64,000 nucleotides of DNA, from NCBI GenBank assembly GCA_934698975.1, contig CAKUVR010000003.1, positions 62,001 through 126,000 of the forward strand, given 5' to 3'. Below the pieces are notes generated by a model. That model was not told where the DNA came from, ran no database searches, and worked only from the letters and a program-made list of their open reading frames with translations. Position 1 is the first letter of the stretch, and each line of letters opens with the position of its first letter. Of this stretch, positions 33,993 through 43,689 are shown piece after piece. The stretch is from Cryptobacteroides sp934698975. Its GTDB lineage: Bacteria; Bacteroidota; Bacteroidia; Bacteroidales; UBA932. The position numbers and the translations under genes are program-made.

Positions 33993-35365
33993 TGAAAGGA
34001 AAAATCACGATCATTTCGGCCATCTGCGCCATCTTCGCCGCGATCATCCCGGCAAAAGCTCAGTTCATGAACGGACCATCGTATGCGGACTTGAACGACA
34101 GCGAGACGGTCAGGGCTATGAAGGCACACGTCTCGACCATCTCGGCGGCGGTGATGGAGGGGCGTAAGGCCGGTTCCGAGGGCGAGAGGATGACAGCGGA
34201 ATATGTCACTGAAATATTCAAGAAATATGGAGTGGATGTGCTGTCCGGAAAGGATGGCGATGTGTTCGGAGTCCGTCAGAAGGATGGTGACACGTTGACC
34301 TCACGCAATGTCATCGCTTTCATTCAAGGAGGAGACAAAACGCTGAGAAATAAATATATAGTGATTGGAGCCAGAATGGATAACCAAGGTGCTGACACGA
34401 TGACCATAGATGGGCGGACAGTCGGGCGGACGTATTACGGAGCCAATGGCAACGCCTCAGGACTTGCGATGATGCTTGAGCTGGCGCGGATGCTGCAGAC
34501 CAATAGTCCGCTTCTGGGACGTTCGGTGCTGTTCGTGGCCTTCGGAGCATCTATGCAGACTTACGCCGGCTCGTGGTACTTTCTGAACAGGGCGTTTTCC
34601 GATGTTGCGGACATCGACGCGATGATCAATCTGGACATGGTGGGTGCCGGGGGAGACGGATTCTATGCCTACACTTCCTCCAACGCCGACATGAACGAGA
34701 TTGTCAAGTCAATGGCAAGCCAGCTTCAGCCGATTCTTCCCACCTTGACGGCACAGGAGCCTTATCCTTCCGACCACCGGGCGTTCTACGACAAAGAAAT
34801 ACCGTCGATCTATTTCACCACAGGGCGTTATCCTGAATATGGAACCGAACGTGACACGCAGTCGGTCATCGACTATGACACGATGGAGAGGGAACTTGAA
34901 TATGTTTATAACTACTCTGTGGCTCTCATCAACGGCCCTAAGCCGATTTTCAATCCTTCGGACCTGTCTGGGCTGACCAAATCCAATGGCGATGACTCGG
35001 TAGTGCCTTATTACGATTGTGACTACCGTCCGTCGTTCCTCGGAAGCCGCGACCCTCGGGTCTTTCTTGAAAAATGGGTCTACACCTACATGAAATATCC
35101 TAAGGAGGCTGTGAAGGACGGAATCCAGGGACGCGTTCTTGTGGATTTCGTGATCGACGAGAAGGGCAAGGTGCGTGACGTGAAGGTGCTCAAAGGGGTT
35201 GACCCGCTTCTGGACGCCGAGGCCGTGAGGATCATCAGCGCGTCACCGGATTGGAAACCTGGCTGGCTGATGGGCAAGAAGGTCAAGTCCAGAATGTCGC
35301 TCTATGTGGAGTTCCGCCTTGAAAAGAAGGGAAGTTTTGGACTGAAAAAACATGAATATCAGTAA
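33989..35365 (+). CDS. Degenerate M28 peptidase fused to a TonB C-terminal domain
   Basis: A 458-residue exported protein: signal peptide ending near AKAQ, an M28 (aminopeptidase-like) domain to about residue 310, and a TonB C-terminal domain (about 360-445, YPKEAVKDGIQGRVLVDFVI). In the M28 part the zinc positions are altered: the usual HxD reads R129-M-D131, the DNASG motif reads G154-NASG, and the catalytic Glu pair reads S188-M189; a late SDHRAF is kept. The protein is therefore probably not an active peptidase. ATG 33989 (or 33992) overlaps the previous stop, so it is coupled to the SPOR gene. Confidence 0.78.
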   Translation: MMKGKITIISAICAIFAAIIPAKAQFMNGPSYADLNDSETVRAMKAHVSTISAAVMEGRKAGSEGERMTAEYVTEIFKKYGVDVLSGKDGDVFGVRQKDGDTLTSRNVIAFIQGGDKTLRNKYIVIGARMDNQGADTMTIDGRTVGRTYYGANGNASGLAMMLELARMLQTNSPLLGRSVLFVAFGASMQTYAGSWYFLNRAFSDVADIDAMINLDMVGAGGDGFYAYTSSNADMNEIVKSMASQLQPILPTLTAQEPYPSDHRAFYDKEIPSIYFTTGRYPEYGTERDTQSVIDYDTMERELEYVYNYSVALINGPKPIFNPSDLSGLTKSNGDDSVVPYYDCDYRPSFLGSRDPRVFLEKWVYTYMKYPKEAVKDGIQGRVLVDFVIDEKGKVRDVKVLKGVDPLLDAEAVRIISASPDWKPGWLMGKKVKSRMSLYVEFRLEKKGSFGLKKHEYQ

Positions 35366-35379
35366 AATACAGTAATAAA

Positions 35380-38145
35380 ATGGACTACGATTTCAGGAAA
35401 ATTGAGAAAAAGTGGCAGGCCTACTGGGCACAGAACGGCACTTTCAAGACGAAGGAGGATCCTTCCAAGCCGAAGTTCTATGTTCTGGACATGTTCCCAT
35501 ATCCTTCGGGAGCGGGTCTACACGTCGGCCATCCGCTGGGCTACATCGCCAGCGACATATATTCCCGCTACAAGAGACTTAAAGGCTTCAATGTGCTTCA
35601 CCCGATGGGGTACGACGCTTTCGGCCTTCCCGCTGAGCAGTATGCGATCCAGACCGGGCAGCATCCGGAGGTCACGACGGTGAACAACATCAACCGTTAC
35701 CGCCAGCAAATGGATAGGATCGGCTTTTCCTATGACTGGAGCCGTGAGATCCGCACCTGCGATCCTGCCTACTACAAGTGGACCCAGTGGGCTTTCCTGA
35801 AGATGTTCGGGTCTTGGTACGACAACGATGCTCGGAAGGCTCGCCCGATCGAGGACCTTATCGCCGCTTTCGAGAAAGGCGGAAGTGCATCTGTCAACGC
35901 TGCATGTACTGAACACGAGCCATTTACGGCTGAGCAATGGCAGGCATATTCAGAGAAAGAAAAGTCTGACGCCTTGATGAACTACCGCATCGCCTATCAG
36001 GGAGAAACAGCTGTGAACTGGTGCGCGGGTCTTGGCACCGTGCTGGCCAACGACGAGGTGAAGGACGGCCTTTCCGTCCGCGGAGGTTTCCCTGTCGAGC
36101 AGAAGAAGATGAAGCAGTGGCAGCTCAGGGTTTCAGCCTATGCCGGAAGGCTTCTGGAAGGTCTGGACAAGATCGATTGGACCGATTCCCTCAAGGAGAT
36201 GCAACGCAACTGGATCGGAAAGTCCAACGGTTGCGAGGCCGTGTTCAAGTGCTACAACGGTGAGACTGAGCACGACGTTACCATATTCACAACCCGCGCT
36301 GACACAATGTTCGGTGTGACCTTCATGGTGCTGGCCCCGGAGAGCGACTTGGTGCCGCTTCTGACGACTCCGGAGCAGAAAGAGGCTGTTGATGAATATA
36401 TTGCCGCTGTAAAGAAGAAAACCGAGCGTGAGAGAATAGCCCAGACCAAGACCGTCACCGGCGTGTTTAGCGGTTCTTACGGAGTAAACCCGATGACCGG
36501 TGACAGAGTTCCGATCTGGATCTCTGAATATGTCCTTGCTGGCTACGGCACGGGCGCGATTATGGCGGTTCCTGCGCACGACAGCCGCGACTATGCGTTC
36601 GCGAAGAAGTTCAACCTGCCGATTATCCCTCTGATTGAGGGCTGCGATGTCAGCGAGGAAAGCTTTGACGCCAAGGAAGGCAAGATGATCAACTCCGGAT
36701 TCCTTAACGGACTGGATGTCAAGGAGGCCATCCCTGCTGCCATTGAATATGTTGAGAAACAGGGCTTTGGCCACAGGAAGGTCAACTACCGTCTGCGTGA
36801 CGCGATCTTCAGCCGCCAGCGGTACTGGGGTGAGCCGTTCCCGATCTACTACAAGGACGGCATCCCGACTCCGGTCCCGTTTGAGAAATTGCCTCTCACG
36901 CTCCCTGAGATCACCGAGTTCAAGCCTACAGAGAGCGGAGAACCGCCTCTCGCCAGGGCAAAAGATTGGACTTACGAAGGCTACCCTCTTGAAACCAGCA
37001 CCATGCCGGGTTTTGCCGGATCCAGCGCTTACTATCTGCGCTACATGGACCCTCATAACAATGAAGCCCTTGTTGACAGGAAGGTTGATGAATATTGGCG
37101 AGATGTGGATTTGTACATCGGTGGTACAGAGCACGCTACGGGGCACCTGATATATTCCCGTTTCTGGGACAAGTTCCTCTATGACCTTGGCTATGTCTGC
37201 GAGGACGAGCCGTTCCGCAAGCTGGTCAACCAGGGTATGATCCAAGGACGCTCCAACTTCGTCTACAGGATTGTCGGAACCAACAAGTTCGTGTCGCTCG
37301 GCCTGAAGGACCAATACGAGACCACCGAGATTCACGTGGACATCAACATCGTCCACAACGACAAACTCGACCTGGAGGCGTTCAAGGCTTGGAGACCGGA
37401 ATTCGCCGACGCCGAGTTCATCCTTGAGAACGGTGAATATGTCTGCGGCTGGGCTGTGGAGAAGATGAGCAAGTCGATGTTCAACGTTGTCAATCCGGAC
37501 AAGATCTGTGATGACTACGGTGCCGACACCCTCCGTCTTTACGAGATGTTCCTCGGGCCTCTTGAGCAGTCAAAGCCTTGGGACACAAAAGGTATAGATG
37601 GTGTGAACAGATTCTTGCGCAAGTTCTGGAGACTCTTCTTCGATGGGGACAACTGCCTCATCAACGATGAGAAGGCCACTCCTGCCGAGCTCAAGGTTCT
37701 GCACAAACTGATCGCTAAGGAGCAGGACGACATCGAGCACTTCTCATTCAACACGACAGTCAGTGCGTTCATGATCGCCCTGAATGATCTGGCGGGACTC
37801 AAGTGCCACAAGCGTGAGATTCTTGAACCACTGACAATAATGCTTTCTCCGTTCACTCCGCACATCGCTGAGGAGCTTTGGTCTGTGCTCGGTCACAACG
37901 AAAGCATCACCTACGCCCATTTCCCTGAGTTCAATGCTGCTCTCGCAGCGGAGGACAACGTGACCTATCCGGTTTCCTTCAACGGCAAGATGCGTTTCAC
38001 TGTGGAACTCCCTAAGTCGCTCTCACCAAAGGAGGTCGAGACTAAGATCCGGGAAATGGAGCAAACTGCCAAATACGTAGGCGGACAGAACATCATCAAG
38101 GTGATTGTCGTGCCTGGCAAGATAGTGAACTTTGTATTGAAATAA
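35380..38145 (+). CDS. leuS: Leucyl-tRNA synthetase
   Basis: Class I aminoacyl-tRNA synthetase that charges tRNA-Leu. 921 residues with the HIGH-type motif GAGLHVGHPLGY (about residues 47-58), the CP1 editing domain (GYGTGAIMAVPAHDSRDYAFA), and the KMSKS motif VEKMSKSMFNVVNPD. The C-terminal anticodon and LeuS domains are complete. It follows the M28-like gene by 14 bases and leads into a YitT-family gene after 3. Confidence 0.97.
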   Translation: MDYDFRKIEKKWQAYWAQNGTFKTKEDPSKPKFYVLDMFPYPSGAGLHVGHPLGYIASDIYSRYKRLKGFNVLHPMGYDAFGLPAEQYAIQTGQHPEVTTVNNINRYRQQMDRIGFSYDWSREIRTCDPAYYKWTQWAFLKMFGSWYDNDARKARPIEDLIAAFEKGGSASVNAACTEHEPFTAEQWQAYSEKEKSDALMNYRIAYQGETAVNWCAGLGTVLANDEVKDGLSVRGGFPVEQKKMKQWQLRVSAYAGRLLEGLDKIDWTDSLKEMQRNWIGKSNGCEAVFKCYNGETEHDVTIFTTRADTMFGVTFMVLAPESDLVPLLTTPEQKEAVDEYIAAVKKKTERERIAQTKTVTGVFSGSYGVNPMTGDRVPIWISEYVLAGYGTGAIMAVPAHDSRDYAFAKKFNLPIIPLIEGCDVSEESFDAKEGKMINSGFLNGLDVKEAIPAAIEYVEKQGFGHRKVNYRLRDAIFSRQRYWGEPFPIYYKDGIPTPVPFEKLPLTLPEITEFKPTESGEPPLARAKDWTYEGYPLETSTMPGFAGSSAYYLRYMDPHNNEALVDRKVDEYWRDVDLYIGGTEHATGHLIYSRFWDKFLYDLGYVCEDEPFRKLVNQGMIQGRSNFVYRIVGTNKFVSLGLKDQYETTEIHVDINIVHNDKLDLEAFKAWRPEFADAEFILENGEYVCGWAVEKMSKSMFNVVNPDKICDDYGADTLRLYEMFLGPLEQSKPWDTKGIDGVNRFLRKFWRLFFDGDNCLINDEKATPAELKVLHKLIAKEQDDIEHFSFNTTVSAFMIALNDLAGLKCHKREILEPLTIMLSPFTPHIAEELWSVLGHNESITYAHFPEFNAALAAEDNVTYPVSFNGKMRFTVELPKSLSPKEVETKIREMEQTAKYVGGQNIIKVIVVPGKIVNFVLK

Positions 38146-38148
38146 TCC

Positions 38149-39081
38149 ATGACAATAGGTTCTTCGACAATCCTGAGGGGCATTAAGGAATATCTCCTGA
38201 TCACCCTCGGCATCGTCATCTACACAGTGGGGTGGGCGATATTTCTGACTCCTAACAATCTTATCGGAGGCGGAGTCTCCGGTATTAGCGCCATCATCCA
38301 GTACGCCACCGGCATCAAGATGGGTTACTCTTATTTTGTAATCAACACGGTGTTGCTGATAATCTCGGTTATCATCATCGGCCCGTCGTTCGGCGCGAAG
38401 ACAGTGTATGCCATAATTCTTGCGTCGGTCTGTCTGAATGTGTTCCAATCCATTATTCCGGAGACTATCATTCAGGATTTCGCGTTGTCGAACGGAAAAC
38501 TGATGTGTTCGATAATAGGCGGATCAATGGCCGGAGTGGGGATAGGCATGTCCATCTCGCAGGGCGGAAGCACAGGAGGGACGGACATCATAGCAATGAT
38601 CATCACGAAGTTCAGGAATATATCCCCGGGGCGCATCATCCTCACAATTGATGTGTTCATCATCGCGTCCTCGTTGCTGTTTCCTTCATTCGGGGCTGAT
38701 GGTCAGGCCATTCCTTTCGACGCCAAGTTCTCCATTGCGGTCTACGGCATGATCATCGTCACCGTCAACGGCTATGTTGTCGATTTGTATCTTTCGGGCT
38801 CCAAGCAGAGTGTCCAGCTGTTCATCCTGTCAAGACATTTCGAGGAAATCGCCGACATGATAGCCAAGGATTTTCACAGGGGAGTGACCGTCCTGAATGG
38901 TGAGGGCTGGTACACCAAGAAACCTGCCTCCGTACTTATGGTCATCACCAGAAAGACTGACCTGAATCTTCTGTTGAAGTCCATCAAACGTGTGGATTCT
39001 GACGCCTTCCTGTCCATTTCTTCGGTGAGCGGTGTCTATGGCCAAGGCTTTGACTCCATAAAAGGTGCAAAGAAAAGTTAG
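38149..39081 (+). CDS. YitT family membrane protein (DUF2179)
   Basis: A 310-residue protein with about five to six hydrophobic segments: IKEYLLITLGIVIYTVGWAI, the signature TPNNLIGGGVSGISAI, and GGSMAGVGIGMSISQGGSTG. A C-terminal soluble DUF2179 domain (about 225-305, LFILSRHFEEIADMIAKDF) follows. The function is unknown in the family. It follows leuS by 3 bases and is probably co-transcribed; a terminator follows. Confidence 0.9.
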   Translation: MTIGSSTILRGIKEYLLITLGIVIYTVGWAIFLTPNNLIGGGVSGISAIIQYATGIKMGYSYFVINTVLLIISVIIIGPSFGAKTVYAIILASVCLNVFQSIIPETIIQDFALSNGKLMCSIIGGSMAGVGIGMSISQGGSTGGTDIIAMIITKFRNISPGRIILTIDVFIIASSLLFPSFGADGQAIPFDAKFSIAVYGMIIVTVNGYVVDLYLSGSKQSVQLFILSRHFEEIADMIAKDFHRGVTVLNGEGWYTKKPASVLMVITRKTDLNLLLKSIKRVDSDAFLSISSVSGVYGQGFDSIKGAKKS

Positions 39082-39115
39082 TTTCTCAAAAAGAAAACAC
39101 AACTTTTACTTCATA

Positions 39116-39149
39116 CCCCCGGACAAACCACCGTCCGGGGGCTTTTTAT
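39116..39149 (+). terminator. Terminator after the YitT-family gene
   Basis: The inverted repeat CCCCCGGAC / GTCCGGGGG with an 8-base loop is followed by CTTTTTATT. A classic rho-independent shape. Confidence 0.9.
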
Positions 39150-39180
39150 TGTTATCTTGCCGAAACTAACTATTGACCAG

Positions 39181-40269
39181 ATGACGATTTTCATTACAGT
39201 TCTAATTATCCTTGAGTTGTCCATATTCATGGTTTATGACTTAAAAGTTAACAGGGACAACCGTTCCTCAAGGTATGCCCTCCGCCTGATGTCATCGGCA
39301 GGAGGGCTGGCCTTGATCCTGACCGAACTGGTTCTGCCGCGCCCGCTTGAATCTTCCGGAATGGTGGTCGATCTCTCCTTCGTCACAGCCATACTCGTGA
39401 TGTGCCCGTGTTCGTTCGAGAAGCCTGACACATCATTGAAAGCGACTGTGTGCTTGTTGCTGTTCGGTTTTTTCACCGTTTTGTGCTTTGGCTGCAAGCC
39501 TTCCGGCGCGTTGAATTTCAGATGCCAGCGTATCGTGTGCTCATTCGTGCCTATGCTCTTGTTTGTGCTCTTATATTTCCTGTACATGGCCTACTGCCGG
39601 TTTTCCGGAATAAGGACGATGTTCAGAAACACTGCGGTCTGGCACAATGTGGAGGAATATTCAAGGTTCCTCTATTCCATCTCCTTCATGGTGACAGGGC
39701 TGTTTTTCTTGTCCGCCATGGTGTCCGCCGGACATCTGAAGGGCATCCTTTCAGCGGTGTCTCTGATAATGTTCCTCGCGCTTTACGCCGTTCTGTACCT
39801 TCGGGCGATGACAGGCAGGACCTTCGTTCTTAAACGCGCCACAGAGAAGAGGATAAAAGACATCATCAAAGGCAACCTGAGGACATCATACATAGAGAAA
39901 GCCGAGGAGGACAGGAAGATGAACAACCTTTACAAGAGGGTCGTGATGTATATGGAGGAGAAAAGGCCTTATCTGGACCAGACTTTTGACATGACGAGCC
40001 TGGCTGATCTTATGTTCACTAACAAGTTGTATCTGTCAAAGACTATAAACATTCTGTCCGGCCGCAATTTCAGGCAGTTCGTGAATTATTACAGGGTGCA
40101 GAGGGCGATTGAACTGTTCAAGGAGGATCCGAGGCTGAAAATCGGCGAGGTTTCGGAAATGTCAGGATTCCACACCGCCGTGTCTTTCAATATGTCGTTC
40201 AAGGTGAACACCGGAAAGACTCCTACAGAATGGCTACAGGCCTACATAGAGGAACGTGAAAAAAGATGA
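39181..40269 (+). CDS. Membrane-bound AraC-type regulator
   Basis: A 362-residue protein with about six or seven membrane segments in the first 225 residues, then a coiled linker (KRATEKRIKDIIKGNLR) and an AraC-type double helix-turn-helix at about 265-355 (MTSLADLMFTNKLYLSKTIN; GEVSEMSGFHTAVSFNMSFK). ATG 39181 is chosen; an upstream TTG at 39157 overlaps a TATCTTG promoter-like box at 39153-39159. This membrane-tethered type is common in Bacteroidota. It could sense a membrane or periplasmic signal; its targets are unknown. Confidence 0.85.
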   Translation: MTIFITVLIILELSIFMVYDLKVNRDNRSSRYALRLMSSAGGLALILTELVLPRPLESSGMVVDLSFVTAILVMCPCSFEKPDTSLKATVCLLLFGFFTVLCFGCKPSGALNFRCQRIVCSFVPMLLFVLLYFLYMAYCRFSGIRTMFRNTAVWHNVEEYSRFLYSISFMVTGLFFLSAMVSAGHLKGILSAVSLIMFLALYAVLYLRAMTGRTFVLKRATEKRIKDIIKGNLRTSYIEKAEEDRKMNNLYKRVVMYMEEKRPYLDQTFDMTSLADLMFTNKLYLSKTINILSGRNFRQFVNYYRVQRAIELFKEDPRLKIGEVSEMSGFHTAVSFNMSFKVNTGKTPTEWLQAYIEEREKR

Positions 40270-40272
40270 GCG

Positions 40273-40977
40273 TCAGATCCTCCACGAAGAAGGAGGAGGG
40301 GCGATTATGTCCATCTCTTCCTTTTTGACCGGGTGCACGAATCTTATCTCATGTGAATGCAGGCATATTCCTCCGTCTGGATTGGAGCGGGGCGCGCCAT
40401 ATTTCAAGTCTCCTTTGATGACACACCCGATTCCGGCCAGTTGGCAGCGGATCTGATGATGTCTTCCCGTGAGCAAGTGAACCTCAATCAAGGAATATCT
40501 TTCAGTGTCTCTAAGGTGGGTGTAGATCAGTTTCGCGAGTTTCGCCCCGGGTGTCTTCTCTCCACTTTTGGCGATGAAGCTCTTGTTCATCTTCTCGTTG
40601 CGCACAAGCCAATCATCCAGTTCCGCCGACTTTATCTCAGGCGCTTTGCAGCACAAGGCCCAGTACGTCTTGTGAATATTCCCGGACCGGAACATCTCCG
40701 ATAGTCTGGAAAGAGCCTTTGAGGTCTTTGCGAAGATGGTTATACCACTGACAGGCCGGTCAAGGCGATGCGGAATCCCGACATACACCTTGCCCGGCTT
40801 GTCATCTCTTTGGGCGATGAAGGCTTTCAGAGTCTCCGCGAGGCACTCGTCCCCGGTCTTGTCTGCCTGGACAATCTCTCCCGGCCTTTTGTTGAAGACA
40901 AGGATGTGATTGTCCTCGTAGAGGATTCTGGATTCCAGATCCTTGAACTCCTCTTCCTCCAGTCGTCTATATTCCAT
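40273..40977 (-). CDS. RluA-family pseudouridine synthase
   Basis: A 234-residue enzyme that isomerises uridine in rRNA or tRNA. The catalytic motif is H70-R-L-D73-RPVSG, with the catalytic Asp at 73; LLTGRHHQIRCQLAGIG is the second conserved block. There is no S4 domain at the N-terminus, as in short RluA members. It follows fabZ with a 1-base overlap, so it is the last gene of the fab cluster on this strand. The rRNA position modified cannot be told. Confidence 0.9.
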   Translation of the reverse strand: MEYRRLEEEEFKDLESRILYEDNHILVFNKRPGEIVQADKTGDECLAETLKAFIAQRDDKPGKVYVGIPHRLDRPVSGITIFAKTSKALSRLSEMFRSGNIHKTYWALCCKAPEIKSAELDDWLVRNEKMNKSFIAKSGEKTPGAKLAKLIYTHLRDTERYSLIEVHLLTGRHHQIRCQLAGIGCVIKGDLKYGAPRSNPDGGICLHSHEIRFVHPVKKEEMDIIAPPPSSWRI

Positions 40978-41396
40978 TATTCAATAGGTACCAATGCGAA
41001 ACTGAGGGCTCCCCTGCAGCAAAGCTTGCCGCCCACTTCCAGTTTGGCGGAGCAGAAGAACAGATTGCCTCTTCTCTCGTCCAAAGTGGCTGTCACCTCG
41101 CACAGGTCTCCCGGCTTTACCGGATTCTTGAAACGGACCTTGTCCAGTCCGGCGTAGAGGGTGATGTGCCCGGGAATCTCATCCTTGACAAGAATCGCGC
41201 AGCTCTGTGCCATGATCTCGCACTGGATTACGCCCGGAACTATCGGATTTCCAGGGAAATGTCCTCTCGTGAAGAACTCGTCTTCCTTGATTCTGTATTG
41301 GGAGTGTGCCACACCGTTCTCGTCGATGTGAGCCTCCTCGATGAGGAGCATGGGCTCACGGTGAGGCAGGAATTGTTTGATTTCTTCCTTGTTCAT
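40977..41396 (-). CDS. fabZ: 3-hydroxyacyl-ACP dehydratase FabZ
   Basis: Dehydrates 3-hydroxyacyl-ACP in fatty-acid elongation. 139 residues with a hot-dog fold and the active-site His46 in RGHFPGNPIVPGV and Glu60 in VIQCEIMAQ. The start overlaps nothing, and its stop shares one base with the RluA-type gene's start (translational coupling). Part of the fabF-fabZ-rluA run. Confidence 0.95.
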   Translation of the reverse strand: MNKEEIKQFLPHREPMLLIEEAHIDENGVAHSQYRIKEDEFFTRGHFPGNPIVPGVIQCEIMAQSCAILVKDEIPGHITLYAGLDKVRFKNPVKPGDLCEVTATLDERRGNLFFCSAKLEVGGKLCCRGALSFALVPIE

Positions 41397-41426
41397 ATTC
41401 GTCGTTTTATGAAGAATATTCCCGGA

Positions 41427-42686
41427 TCAGTCCTCGCATTTTCTGAAGGCGACGCAGGCGTCATGTCCGCCGAATCCGAACGAGTCGGAGATTCCGAGCG
41501 TCAGGTCTGTCTTGACGGCCTTGTTAGGGGTGTAGTCGAGATCACACTCCGGATCCGGGGTGTCCAGATTGATGGTAGGAGGACAGATTCCGTCACGAAG
41601 GGCGAGCACCGTGGCGATCGCCTCGGCAGCTCCGGCGGCTCCGAACATGTGCCCGGTCATGGACTTGATGGAACTTATGTGAGCCTTGTAGGCGAAGTCT
41701 CCGAGGGCGTTCTTGTACGCCAGGGTCTCGGCGACATCGTTCAGTCTCGTGCCTGTCCCGTGGGCGTTTATGTAAAGGTTGTCCTTCTCCTTGTCGAATC
41801 CGGCCTCCTCTAGGGCGAGTTCGATGCACTTCGCCTGGGTGGTTCCGTCCGGCCTCGGGGCTGTTGAATGATAGGCGTCGCAGGTGTTGCCGTAGCCGAC
41901 CATCTCGCCGAGAATCTGTGCTCCGCGCGCCTTGGCGTGCTCATATTCCTCAAGCACAAGGGCTGCGGAACCGTCCGCCATGACGAATCCGGCGCGGTTG
42001 GCGTTGAACGGAAGCGATGCGTATTTAGGATCCGTGGCTCTCGAAAGGGCTTTGGCGTTGGCGAATCCTACGATTCCGATAGGAATTGTGGCGTTCTCGC
42101 AGCCTCCGGTGATAATCGCGTCAGCATAGCCGTTCCTGATGGCGCGGAAAGCCTCTCCCATAGCGTTCGTGGAGGTGGCGCATGCGGTCACGATGTCAAG
42201 GCATGGACCCTCGGCATGGTGCATGATCGCGATGTGGCCGGCCGCTATGTTGGAGATCATCGTAGGAATGAAAAGCGGTGAGATCCACTGGCCTGAAGGG
42301 TCTTCGATCATCTTGGCTATTTCCCTGTACTGGGTGGCGAACCCTCCGATTCCGGAACCGAAATATACTCCGAGTCTGAACGGATCGATGTTCTGGCCTT
42401 CGCCCTGTGACACGAGGCCGGACTGCTTCATGGCCTGATAGGCAGCGGCGACACCGTACTGGGTGAAGAGGTCCTGCTTCCTGATGAAAGGTTTGTCCAT
42501 TCCATATTCCTCAGCCTTGAAGTCCTTGATGATTCCGGCGATTCCGACCGGCAGGTTGTCGGTCGGGAAAGCCTTGATGGACTCGATTCCGCACACTCCG
42601 TTGCACAGATTGTCCCAGAATGTGTTTACGTCATTTCCTACAGGGGAGATGACTCCCATTCCTGTTATAACTACTCTTTTATTCAT
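41427..42686 (-). CDS. fabF: 3-oxoacyl-ACP synthase II (FabF)
   Basis: Condensing enzyme of chain elongation. 419 residues with the Cys-His-His triad: C169 in VTACATSTNAMGEAF, His in NAHGTGTRLND, and His in SMTGHMFGAAGAAE. The C-terminus has the usual GISDSFGFGGHDACVAF. It follows fabK (start 43658, stop 42711) by 24 bases and precedes fabZ by 30. Confidence 0.96.
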   Translation of the reverse strand: MNKRVVITGMGVISPVGNDVNTFWDNLCNGVCGIESIKAFPTDNLPVGIAGIIKDFKAEEYGMDKPFIRKQDLFTQYGVAAAYQAMKQSGLVSQGEGQNIDPFRLGVYFGSGIGGFATQYREIAKMIEDPSGQWISPLFIPTMISNIAAGHIAIMHHAEGPCLDIVTACATSTNAMGEAFRAIRNGYADAIITGGCENATIPIGIVGFANAKALSRATDPKYASLPFNANRAGFVMADGSAALVLEEYEHAKARGAQILGEMVGYGNTCDAYHSTAPRPDGTTQAKCIELALEEAGFDKEKDNLYINAHGTGTRLNDVAETLAYKNALGDFAYKAHISSIKSMTGHMFGAAGAAEAIATVLALRDGICPPTINLDTPDPECDLDYTPNKAVKTDLTLGISDSFGFGGHDACVAFRKCED

Positions 42687-42710
42687 GTTTTATCCTTTAT
42701 AATCATTAAG

Positions 42711-43658
42711 TTAAGCCAGAAGTTCCGGAGCTCTGGCGAGCAGCTTCTCCGCTCCGTCCATGAGGTCTTCCACAATCTCCCTGGCGGTCTCTTTCTTCTT
42801 TATCATGCCCGCCACCTCACCTGCGAGGAAACTGCCGCCCGCAAGGTCCCCGTCGAAGACTGCCTTGCGCATGGAACCGGTGCCGAACTTCAGGACCTCC
42901 TCCTTAGGAACCGCAGGATCATATTCCATCTTGAAGAATTTCTTCGCGAAAGGGGTCTTGAGGCCTCGGACAGCGTCTCCAAGCGATTTGCCTGTCACCA
43001 TGGTGCTGACATCGGACGCGGCTATCAGCCTGGCCTTGTAGTTTTCGTGAATATGACATTCGTCGGCGATGAGGAATCTCGTTCCCACCTGGACTCCTTT
43101 CGCGCCCAGCATGAAAGCGGCTGCGACACCCCGGCCATCGAATATTCCACCCGCGGCAAGTACCGGTATGTCAAGGGCGTCAACCACCTGTGGCACAAGC
43201 GCCATTGTATGAATATCCCCGATGTGTCCTCCGGACTCGGCTCCTTCGGCGACAACGGCCGTCGCTCCAAGCTCCTGCATCTTGAGGGCGTAGGCGACGG
43301 AAGCCACGACAGGAATCACCTTGATTCCGGCGGCCTTCCATTTCTCCATGTAGGCGGCCGGAGATCCGGCCCCGGTTGTCACTATCTTGACTCGCTCTTC
43401 AATGATCATGTCAGCGACTTCTCCTGCGTTCGGAGCCTGAAGCATGATGTTGACACCGAATGGTTTATCGGTGAGGGTCTTGCATTTGCGGATTTCCTCC
43501 CTTACGGCTTCCGTGCCGAAATTGATGGAGGAGATCAGGCCTAGTCCGCCGGCATTTGAGACAGCGGCGGCCAGTTTCGCATCCGCGATCCAAGCCATTC
43601 CTCCTTGGAATATAGGGCGCTCGATTCCGAGCAGGTCACAAATAATACTCTTTATCAT
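42711..43658 (-). CDS. fabK: FMN-dependent enoyl-ACP reductase FabK
   Basis: The last reduction step of fatty-acid elongation, using the flavin-type enzyme rather than FabI. 315 residues of the nitronate monooxygenase/FabK fold: LGIERPIFQGGMAWIADAKLA at the N-terminus, the central VAEGAESGGHIGD loop with the catalytic His, and LAAGGIFDGRGVAAAFMLGA for phosphate/FMN binding. Its start lies 7 bases after a TATATTTG box (43666-43673), so translation may begin at or very near the transcript end. Confidence 0.92.
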   Translation of the reverse strand: MIKSIICDLLGIERPIFQGGMAWIADAKLAAAVSNAGGLGLISSINFGTEAVREEIRKCKTLTDKPFGVNIMLQAPNAGEVADMIIEERVKIVTTGAGSPAAYMEKWKAAGIKVIPVVASVAYALKMQELGATAVVAEGAESGGHIGDIHTMALVPQVVDALDIPVLAAGGIFDGRGVAAAFMLGAKGVQVGTRFLIADECHIHENYKARLIAASDVSTMVTGKSLGDAVRGLKTPFAKKFFKMEYDPAVPKEEVLKFGTGSMRKAVFDGDLAGGSFLAGEVAGMIKKKETAREIVEDLMDGAEKLLARAPELLA

Positions 43659-43665
43659 ATTACTG

Positions 43666-43673
43666 CAAATATA
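43666..43673 (-). promoter_or_regulatory. fabK promoter box, leaderless type
   Basis: TATATTTG on the minus strand lies 7 bases before the fabK ATG. With initiation a few bases after the box, the transcript would carry almost no leader. Confidence 0.6.
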
Positions 43674-43689
43674 CTAATTAATGTTCAGA

